From NCBI GenBank assembly GCA_964385635.1, contig CAYLPU010000135.1, positions 1 through 11,652 on the forward strand: 11,652 nt of DNA, written 5' to 3'. The position numbers were made by a program, and so were the translations under genes. Each line of letters begins with the position of its first letter. The stretch's first letter is position 1. The DNA is from CAYLPU01 sp964385635 (GTDB lineage: Bacteria > Chloroflexota > Anaerolineae > B4-G1). The notes under the pieces are model-generated. The model saw only the letters and a list, made by a program, of their open reading frames with translations. It had not been told where the DNA came from and searched no databases. This document shows positions 1 through 5,174 of this stretch, piece after piece.

Positions 1-24
1 TTGGGATTTCGCGGGGTGCTCTAA

Positions 25-41
25 GCGGGTGTGCCACCCGC
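25..41. repeat. Short GC-rich hairpin at the window edge
   Basis: Seven-base arms GCGGGTG and CACCCGC are exactly complementary around the loop TGC. It lies just upstream of the corrinoid-protein remnant, where conserved upstream coding sequence would be expected, so it may be a small dispersed palindrome that marks the break point. It could also be a chance GC-rich palindrome. Confidence 0.4.
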
Positions 42-59
42 GTCCCACATCCAGGGGCA

Positions 60-203
60 AAAGGCGACCTACACGACATTGGCAAGAATCTGGTCAAGAT
101 GATGTTGGAGGGCGCTGGTTTTGAGACGGTTGACATGGGGACAGATGTGGACCCAGCAGATTTCGTGACCACCGTGCGGGAACACCAGCCTATTTCCCCG
201 TGA
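60..203 (+). pseudogene. Remnant of a corrinoid (B12-binding) methyltransferase protein
   Basis: This frame contains KGDLHDIGKNLV followed by MMLEGAGFETVDMG, the signature of the cobalamin-binding Rossmann domain of methanol/methylamine corrinoid proteins and MetH. The DxHxxG motif supplies the histidine that ligands cobalt from below. Such proteins carry methyl groups between a substrate methyltransferase and a second acceptor. Only about 45 codons are recognisable. Upstream of the motif the frame gives unrelated residues with a hairpin, and after residues VREHQP it reaches a TGA at 201-203 instead of continuing through the domain. The N-terminal helical domain and the rest of the Rossmann fold are missing. 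The motif is clear; a functional product is unlikely. Confidence 0.7.
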
Positions 204-280
204 CCGACCGGCTGTTCCACGCGATGGAGTTTGACCCTGACTATTGGCGGCTACCTGACAAGTCTCCGGGTAACCGTTGA
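185..280 (+). pseudogene. Unrecognised gene tail in another frame
   Basis: In a different frame from the corrinoid fragment, codons from about 185 run as PAYFPVTDRLFHAMEFDPDY and on to a TGA at 278-280. The composition looks protein-like (aromatic and charged residues), and the switch falls where the corrinoid frame loses family resemblance. It may be the C-terminus of another deleted gene joined to the corrinoid fragment. I do not recognise the family, and chance coding cannot be excluded. Confidence 0.25.
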
Positions 281-315
281 GCGGGCCGCAACAACGCTGG
301 CATAGGTTCCAGAGC

Positions 316-349
316 AAGGGGCATCCCCATCTTGCAGGGGATGCCCCTT
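316..349. terminator. Perfect 13-bp-stem hairpin, probable bidirectional terminator
   Basis: AAGGGGCATCCCC at 316-328 and its exact reverse complement at 337-349 enclose an 8-base loop (ATCTTGCA). The hairpin lies 75 bases beyond the stop of the minus-strand permease gene and after the plus-strand gene fragments, the usual place for a shared terminator. Neither side has a clear T-tract, so it may work weakly or mainly stabilise the mRNA 3' end. Confidence 0.55.
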
Positions 350-423
350 CGGTAAGACTCTGGCGAGCTCAGTCGAACCGCTCAGAACAGGCCCTTTTGG
401 AAACGGTCCGTTCGAAGCGCGGC

Positions 424-2277
424 CTATTCGACCGGGATCTCCTTGTAGACCTTGTCGATGTCAATGCCCTGCTTGCGGCGGTAGGCGTTGAAGCCATAGA
501 AGATCGCTGCGGCCAGGCCGTAACAGCCGAACATGAAGATCATTGAGGTGGCGTTCTGCCATCCGATGCCGTAAAGGAAGTCCGGGTCCCACACCCAATC
601 CACCAGCAACCAATCGAGGAAGGGCAGGAAGACCAACCCGGCCAGGGTGATCAGGGGCATCTCCTCCCCTTTGGCCAGCACTTTGGTCCCCACGTAGTAC
701 GCGATCCATACCAGCATCACAGCGTTGATGATCGTCAGTACCCACGTCCCGACCAGGGTGATCCAGGCCAAGCCGCCGACAGCCGCGCCCAGGGCGCCCA
801 TGCCGAAGCGTACCGACCTGACGATGAGGTAGATGGCTGACAAGCCGTACAGAATCGTCACGATCCAACTCAGCCAGGTGGGCATTTTTATCTTGGAGAT
901 GGGCGAGCCCTCGAACACGTCCTTCAAGCGCCACGGCAGGATGATGGCCGCCACGGTGGATCCCAGGAAGGTGACAGCGATGACCAGTGTGGCGTCTAGC
1001 GCCAGAGTCTGGAAGTCGAAGATGTTGTAGGCATAGAGGATGGAGATGATGATGGACGGGACCACCATCAACAGCAGCGCGTTGATCGGCGTCCGGGTGC
1101 GCGGTTCCACGTTAGACACCCACTCCGGCAGCATGCGGTCGAACGCGGCGGCGAAGATCACGCGGGTTGAACTCATGAACACCGTACCTGACCAGCCGAA
1201 CCACCAGAGGCTCATCAGGAGAATGACCAGGAACTGGAGCACGGGGCTGGTGGTCATGAAAGCCGCGAACAGCGCCGGGTAGGGCCAGAAGGGCAGGGGC
1301 GGCGGCACGTCGGTGTAGCCCCAGGTGTAGTTCCAGAAGGCCCCGTTGGCTTTGTTGTAGAAGTCCCAGCCCAGTGTCTTGGCGATCAGGGCGAAGAAAA
1401 TCACGCCCAACACGGTCGTGATGATAATCGCCAGCGCCATACCCCAGAAGTTGCGCTTGTAGTCGCTGGCGCCCCGCACCTCGCCGTAGAGGGTGGAGCC
1501 CCAGTTCGGCCACAGGTTGAAGAAGACGATCATCGGGATCAAGGCCATACTCGCCCCCACAGCCATGTTGCCCCACGGGGCCGCCACTGTGCCAGCCTCC
1601 TCGCCCGCTTGCAGGGTGGCCTGATACAGGTCTATGGCCTCAGTGCCAAACATATCGGGAACTATCGCGTTGAGATTGGTGACGAAAGTCTGGTTGTTGC
1701 CGGCGAGGAGCAGGACGAAGACCAACAGCAGGCCCACCATGCCACCCCAGAAGCAGAACTTCTGGATGCGCGCATACCACCTCATGCCAACGGCGATGTA
1801 GAAGAACACAAAGGCACAGACGACCAGCGAGCCGACCAGCAGGCCGTGGGAGGTGCCAGTGAACCATAAGGCTGCGTCCCGGGCGCCCAGGATGGCCAGA
1901 ATCGGGGTGAAGAATTCATACACGAGCATCTGGCCATATAGCGGCACCCACAGCCAAAGGATGAACCACCAGCCGGTCACGCTCAGGATGAATCCGAGGG
2001 CGCGCCCCAGGATTCGGCTCTGCCAGACGTAGTCGCCACCGGCGCGCGGCATCACCGAGATCAGGCTGGCGTAGACAATCACCTCGAAGATGGTGAAGAC
2101 GGCGCTGATGATCAACGCCGGCACCAGATGTCCTTCGAAGTAATAACAATAGGAGAAGATGTACAGGCCCAGGGTGATGAGGTTGATGGAGAACGTGGCG
2201 TAGATGAAGGCATCCAAGACCGACCAGGACCGTACGAGACCACTTGCTTTGCGAACGAAAACGGTTACTTCACTCAT
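424..2277 (-). CDS. APC-superfamily amino acid/amine permease
   Basis: A 617-residue, very hydrophobic protein with roughly 12-14 predicted membrane segments. PRAGGDYVWQSRILG at about residues 77-91 matches the conserved loop after the second helix of APC (amino acid-polyamine-organocation) transporters, which import amino acids, amines or related compounds by ion coupling or exchange. It is longer than the usual 450-550 residues, with extra hydrophilic loops near 200-230 and 310-335. ATG is preceded by AGGAGGG with a 7-nt gap, so the start is firm. It is the last gene of the minus-strand cluster, about 100 nt after the small ORF, and ends before the hairpin at 316-349. Transport is near certain; the substrate is unknown. 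The aldehyde dehydrogenase and the nearby corrinoid remnant make an amine or amino-acid-like compound plausible. Confidence 0.85.
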   Translation of the reverse strand: MSEVTVFVRKASGLVRSWSVLDAFIYATFSINLITLGLYIFSYCYYFEGHLVPALIISAVFTIFEVIVYASLISVMPRAGGDYVWQSRILGRALGFILSVTGWWFILWLWVPLYGQMLVYEFFTPILAILGARDAALWFTGTSHGLLVGSLVVCAFVFFYIAVGMRWYARIQKFCFWGGMVGLLLVFVLLLAGNNQTFVTNLNAIVPDMFGTEAIDLYQATLQAGEEAGTVAAPWGNMAVGASMALIPMIVFFNLWPNWGSTLYGEVRGASDYKRNFWGMALAIIITTVLGVIFFALIAKTLGWDFYNKANGAFWNYTWGYTDVPPPLPFWPYPALFAAFMTTSPVLQFLVILLMSLWWFGWSGTVFMSSTRVIFAAAFDRMLPEWVSNVEPRTRTPINALLLMVVPSIIISILYAYNIFDFQTLALDATLVIAVTFLGSTVAAIILPWRLKDVFEGSPISKIKMPTWLSWIVTILYGLSAIYLIVRSVRFGMGALGAAVGGLAWITLVGTWVLTIINAVMLVWIAYYVGTKVLAKGEEMPLITLAGLVFLPFLDWLLVDWVWDPDFLYGIGWQNATSMIFMFGCYGLAAAIFYGFNAYRRKQGIDIDKVYKEIPVE

Positions 2278-2377
2278 CGGGAACCCTCCTTAATAGGAAA
2301 TCATAGGATAGACGCTCACGATTGAGAAAACCTTGAAGCATGGCAAAGACGCCATCTCCAATACTGCTCACACTATA

Positions 2378-2449
2378 TCAGGACATCACCTCCTTTCCCG
2401 TCTTGAGCATTCTCAGGTATTCCCCCTTCAAGTTCTGCAGGAAGTCCAT
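2378..2449 (-). CDS. Possible 23-codon ORF coupled to the Fe-S protein gene
   Basis: The stop TAA of the iron-sulfur protein gene overlaps this ATG as TAATG, and AGGA lies 5 nt before the ATG, so translational coupling is possible. The peptide begins MDFLQNLKGEYLRML and ends KEVMS; it is amphipathic and lysine-rich. After its TGA at 2378-2380 the same frame stays open for about 35 more codons, which could mean a decayed longer gene. I recognise no family. It may be a real small protein, a leader peptide for the permease, or a relic. Confidence 0.35.
   Translation of the reverse strand: MDFLQNLKGEYLRMLKTGKEVMS
2385..2396 (-). promoter_or_regulatory. Extended Shine-Dalgarno sequence with no proper gene behind it
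   Basis: On the minus strand AAAGGAGGTGAT is a 12-base perfect complement to the usual bacterial 16S rRNA 3' end (AUCACCUCCUUU). It abuts only ATG-TCC-TGA, too close for normal initiation and closed after two codons. No start codon at normal spacing opens a gene. It sits about 100 nt upstream of the permease ATG, which has its own AGGAGGG. It may be the orphan ribosome site of a deleted gene or a ribosome-holding leader element. Confidence 0.5.
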
Positions 2450-3354
2450 TAACTTCCTACGGGACAGGCAAGTTCGCATCGCCGGCAATACCTAATACAG
2501 TTCTTCGTTTGGGATATGTCTTCTACGTCCAGCGCAGACTGCTGCATTTCCCTGACATCCATTCCAGAATTCTCGACATCTTCGTCCATCTGGATATTAC
2601 ACTTGGTACTACTGAAACATCCGTCTCGCCCGGGAAGAGTGACCATTCCCACTTCAGCGGATGAAAGAACGATCTTTTCATAGGCATTCTGGGGACATGC
2701 CTTTCTACAGAATTCTTCGCAGCCGTCACACGGATCAAAGGCGACGGGGCCGGTAGGAGTCAATTCCTCTTCGAGCAGCATTGCGCGAAGACGAACCCTG
2801 GGCCCGAGTTCTGGGGTAACAAGTATATTGTTTTTGCCGATGCAGCCAAGTCCGCCCAATACCGCTGCATCCTTGAGGTATATTCCGCCCTCCTCGACAT
2901 AGTAGGGCAATTTGTAGGTTCTAATACCAAATGTTTCTTCAATCCACGCAGACAGTTCCCTGTTGATTCTTATCAGAGTACGATTTCCTGGAGTGCCTTT
3001 GAACCCATCCCACCAATCAAGTTCGGGTTTGTCCCGGGGATGGGAAACGGCAACAACCAAGGCTGACCTGGCTTTTTCAGGCCATGTGATTTCACTACAG
3101 TCTGCCATCCCCGGATCAGAGCCAACCCCATCTGTCTCCATGCCGATTTTTCGTATCCTCTCAATAAGTCGGGGAAGGTGGGGCAAATTGACAATTTGCC
3201 CCACGTTGGCCCCAGAATATTGAAATGATACGATTTTTCTCAAGATCTCGTGGGAGGGTGATTCTTTGAGGAGTCTGACGCTGACGATACCCGCCATTGC
3301 CGCTCCCATTTCCTTCGCCTTTTCAATGATCTGAGAGCCCTTGTCCGACGTCAT
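2449..3354 (-). CDS. Epoxyqueuosine reductase-like double [4Fe-4S] protein
   Basis: A 301-residue cytoplasmic iron-sulfur protein. The core (about 95-205) contains ALVVAVSHP, PYYVEEGGIYLKDAAVLGGLG and CIGKNN, as in the QueG-like (COG1600-type) family. Two ferredoxin-like cysteine groups follow: C209-C212-C216-C220P and C286-C290-C293-C297P. The protein ends four residues after the last cysteine. True QueG uses cobalamin in tRNA queuosine synthesis; this divergent subgroup is known to me from anaerobe corrinoid-methyltransferase loci, where an electron-transfer or corrinoid-reducing role is likely but unproven. Residues 51-59 are encoded by a perfect palindrome, and residues about 42-70 look inserted. 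The ATG at 3354 has a weak ribosome site (the sequence before it reads GGAATTGTTT), but it preserves the expected N-terminal helix. The repeat block immediately upstream may have displaced its original leader. Confidence 0.8.
   Translation of the reverse strand: MTSDKGSQIIEKAKEMGAAMAGIVSVRLLKESPSHEILRKIVSFQYSGANVGQIVNLPHLPRLIERIRKIGMETDGVGSDPGMADCSEITWPEKARSALVVAVSHPRDKPELDWWDGFKGTPGNRTLIRINRELSAWIEETFGIRTYKLPYYVEEGGIYLKDAAVLGGLGCIGKNNILVTPELGPRVRLRAMLLEEELTPTGPVAFDPCDGCEEFCRKACPQNAYEKIVLSSAEVGMVTLPGRDGCFSSTKCNIQMDEDVENSGMDVREMQQSALDVEDISQTKNCIRYCRRCELACPVGS
3178..3204. repeat. 27-bp perfect palindrome inside a coding sequence
   Basis: GTGGGGCAAATTG (3178-3190), one base (3191), then its exact complement CAATTTGCCCCAC (3192-3204). 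It is 27 bp, a multiple of three, and falls exactly on codon boundaries, encoding VGQIVNLPH (residues 51-59) of the iron-sulfur protein. The flanking protein sequence joins a normal N-terminal helix to the conserved core, so this reads as a palindromic repeat inserted in frame, comparable to the Rickettsia palindromic elements. It could form a strong hairpin in the mRNA. Confidence 0.75.
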
Positions 3355-3412
3355 ATAAACAATTCCGGTAAGCGTTCACCCCTCCCTCCCAAGGAGGGGC
3401 AGGGGGAGGGTT

Positions 3413-3552
3413 AGGGCAATCGCATTTATCCCATTCGCTCGGCCTGGATCGCCAGATCCAGGCCCTAGCCACTGGATTTGGCAATCCAGCGGGAGCAAAA
3501 AGGGCTTTTCGGTGTCCCAAAGTCTGCCCGACATTATAAATGCGATTGCCCT
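3413..3552. mobile_element. 140-bp MITE-like element with 17-bp terminal inverted repeats
   Basis: AGGGCAATCGCATTTAT at 3413-3429 and its exact reverse complement at 3536-3552 bound a 140-bp unit with no ORF of its own. The 10-mer GGGGGAGGGT occurs at 3402-3411 (one base before the left end) and at 3553-3562 (touching the right end), as expected of a target-site duplication. The G-rich surroundings weaken that last point. Two hairpins lie inside. The features fit a non-autonomous miniature element inserted into an older G-rich repeat; the transposase family is not evident. Confidence 0.6.
3441..3489. repeat. Pair of hairpins with complementary loops
   Basis: Hairpin 1 (3441-3464) has a perfect 10-bp stem GGCCTGGATC/GATCCAGGCC and loop GCCA. 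Hairpin 2 (3472-3489) has a perfect 7-bp stem CTGGATT/AATCCAG and loop TGGC. The loops are complementary, and the two hairpins are near-inverted copies of one another, so they can fold separately, kiss, or pair as one long duplex. They form the core of the MITE-like unit. Confidence 0.65.
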
Positions 3553-3634
3553 GGGGGAGGGTAAAGTCTGCAAAACTGGCGAAAGAGCTTGTGAATTCAG
3601 TCTTTTTCGAGAGAAATCTCCACCCTCACCCCAA

Positions 3635-3657
3635 CCCTCTCCCTGCCAGGGAGAGGG
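3635..3657. repeat. G-rich palindromic repeat unit
   Basis: CCCTCTCCCT (3635-3644), spacer GCC, and exact complement AGGGAGAGGG (3648-3657). The surrounding CCCTCACCCCAACCCTCTCC style is a dispersed intergenic repeat I associate with Chloroflexota and cyanobacteria. It could act as a transcription or mRNA-decay barrier between operon genes. Confidence 0.6.
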
Positions 3658-3730
3658 GGCTGAACGCTTCGCCCAATAGACCATCGTTTTCACGCTTCAC
3701 GTTTTACGCCAACCATCGGCTTCCATTCCC

Positions 3731-4672
3731 CTACCCTGTTGTGAGAATGTAGTTACCCACCTTGCGACGTTTGAGCTCGATCACCGCTCCGTGCAATATC
3801 CCCTGTTCATACATGCTGCCTGGGTTGATGCACAGGGTTTTCCCAACCTTGCGCGCGCCTTTGCCCTCGTGGATGTGACCGAACAGACCGAGCAGTGGCT
3901 GGTGTTCTTCTATAACCGCCAGCACCGCGTGACTGCCCACGGACACCAACGACTGACCGGCATAAGCGAGCCGCAGATCATCGGTCAACTCCGGAGCCTC
4001 GTCGAGGCCACTGCCGAAGGGCGGCGCGTGGAGGTTAAACACGGCGTTGCGAACGTCCTGCACCTGGCTGATTATGGCCTCGATTCGCTGCCGCAGTGCG
4101 TCTTCCTCTTCCTCACGATGGGTGTCCCAAGGAGTGGGATTCGACCACCCGGTGCTGACCATCTCGTGGTGATCGTCCAGGGAGATCACCCGGCCTTCGG
4201 CCAGTTCGACGTGTTTCGACGCAGCGATGACCTCGTCCAGTTCAAACATGTCGTCGTTGCCCGGGCAGACGTAACAACGGATGCCCGTCCCGGCCAGTTT
4301 CTCGTCGGCGTACTCCATCCACCGCTGGGCGGTTTCCAGTACCTGGACCAGGAAGACTTCGTCCAACCGGCCCGGAGTAGCGCTGATCTCCGCTACTTCG
4401 TCGGGGTCCGTGACGTAGGGGTAGTAGCCCCGGTCCCGGATGATGCGGACCATCTCGTCCACTTTGTCCTGACCCTCCAAGATGCTTTCCTGATCCAACA
4501 AGGTCACCTTGTACTTGTCACCGCCCTGGGCAATGATGGGCACGATGGCCTTGCCGGTCATGTCCCCCCCCAGGATGATGATGTCTGCCTCATAGAACTT
4601 GCCGCCGCTGATGAACTTTTTCCAGCAGATCTCCGAACCATGGACATCGGTAGCGAAAAACAGTTTTGTCAC
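3731..4672 (-). CDS. Calcineurin-like metallophosphoesterase
   Basis: A 313-residue cytoplasmic protein with the full dimetal phosphoesterase signature in order: D9-x-H11 (ATDVHGS), GGD at 35-37, GND at 138-140, NLHAPP with H215, and GHIH at 265-268 followed by INPGS. These bind two metal ions and hydrolyse phosphomono- or diesters; the substrate is not deducible. An insertion at about 50-125 is larger than in minimal family members. The start is GTG at 4672, preceded by GAGGGG about 8 nt upstream. It lies 40 nt after the ferritin-like gene and is followed by the repeat block. It probably belongs to the aldehyde dehydrogenase operon, perhaps in a regulatory or housekeeping role. The family call is secure, the cellular job unknown. 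Confidence 0.88.
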   Translation of the reverse strand: MTKLFFATDVHGSEICWKKFISGGKFYEADIIILGGDMTGKAIVPIIAQGGDKYKVTLLDQESILEGQDKVDEMVRIIRDRGYYPYVTDPDEVAEISATPGRLDEVFLVQVLETAQRWMEYADEKLAGTGIRCYVCPGNDDMFELDEVIAASKHVELAEGRVISLDDHHEMVSTGWSNPTPWDTHREEEEDALRQRIEAIISQVQDVRNAVFNLHAPPFGSGLDEAPELTDDLRLAYAGQSLVSVGSHAVLAVIEEHQPLLGLFGHIHEGKGARKVGKTLCINPGSMYEQGILHGAVIELKRRKVGNYILTTG

Positions 4673-4712
4673 TTTGTATCCCCTCTCAGTTGGTCCGCAG
4701 TTATCGCCTGCA

Positions 4713-5174
4713 TCAAGGACTGTCTATTGCCACATCAAGCAACGATTGCAGTTTGAGCCTGCGACCATTCCTCTTTTTGGTTACTCTTTTGAACGCCCTT
4801 GGTATCGTGGCCAGCAGCGATTGCGACCGCTCGGTGATGTCCAGGTAGAACTCGTTAGCCTTCTCCTCAAGCCCTATCGCCATCTCCAATGCCTCGGTGT
4901 AGCCAGTTTCTTTCGCTAACGTCGTCTCGATGGCGTGCCTACCGAGATCCAGACCTTCAAAGGAAAAGCAGGCTTCCAAGGCGTCGGTAATGGTCTCCTG
5001 ATAGGTTCTAACCACCAATGTCTTGTTTTTCTTGCTCTCCTTCGCAAACGCCAGAAACGTCTCCCTATTCTCCGCGAATCTCTCAGCCATCTCCTCGTAG
5101 AACGCCGAGGAGCCATCCTCGAGTTTTTCGATGAAGCTGATGATGGCGGAGGCGGTTATGGTCGTTTTTTCCAT
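4713..5174 (-). CDS. Ferritin-like (rubrerythrin-related) four-helix protein
   Basis: A 153-residue, mostly helical, charged protein. The first half has IEKLEDGSSAFYEEMAERF and the second EEKANEFYLDITERS; this internally repeated E..FY pattern is that of rubrerythrin/ferritin-like four-helix bundles, which bind diiron centres or mediate oxygen and peroxide reactions. The usual ExxH ligand after the second helix reads ESKKN (residues 46-50), so a classical diiron site is probably incomplete. No rubredoxin domain is present. Its ATG directly follows the aldehyde dehydrogenase TAG with no spacer, and AGGTGG inside the upstream gene is its ribosome site, so the two are translationally coupled. 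The C-terminus (KRVTKKRNGRR) is basic. It may protect or deliver iron to a partner, or act as a subunit of the dehydrogenase; both are inference. Confidence 0.65.
   Translation of the reverse strand: MEKTTITASAIISFIEKLEDGSSAFYEEMAERFAENRETFLAFAKESKKNKTLVVRTYQETITDALEACFSFEGLDLGRHAIETTLAKETGYTEALEMAIGLEEKANEFYLDITERSQSLLATIPRAFKRVTKKRNGRRLKLQSLLDVAIDSP

Larger units (their letters stand above)
3371..3668. repeat. Nested inverted-repeat block between two operon genes
   Basis: The gap between the metallophosphoesterase and Fe-S genes (3355-3730) holds no credible gene. It is bounded by AGCGTTCA at 3371-3378 and its complement TGAACGCT at 3661-3668, each followed inwards by C/T-rich or G/A-rich runs. 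Inside lie a G-rich palindrome (CCCTCC at 3384-3389, GGAGGG at 3393-3398), a MITE-like unit (3413-3552) and another G-rich hairpin (3635-3657). From 3669 to 3730 a TTCACGCTTCACG stretch resembles further simple repeat. The block interrupts an otherwise tightly packed operon and may contain processing or termination signals. Confidence 0.6.

Noticed and set aside
1112..1576. Minus-strand alternate frame inside the permease gene
   Set aside because: It is rich in G, R, P and L, typical of a shifted frame of a hydrophobic gene, with no ribosome site.
3519..3571. AAAGTCTGC repeated at 3519-3527 and 3563-3571 as alternative element boundaries
   Set aside because: It does not coincide with the perfect 17-bp inverted ends, whereas GGGGGAGGGT does; nine bases can recur by chance in a repeat-rich region.
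3323..3693. Minus-strand ORFs across the repeat block
   Set aside because: Their translations are of palindromic repeats (proline-rich and W/G/E runs) and they have no ribosome sites; they are better explained by the repeats.
3791..4756. Long plus-strand open frame (321 codons) opposite the metallophosphoesterase
   Set aside because: It lies antisense to a gene with all metallophosphoesterase motifs, and its translation shows no family pattern; it is a codon-bias shadow.
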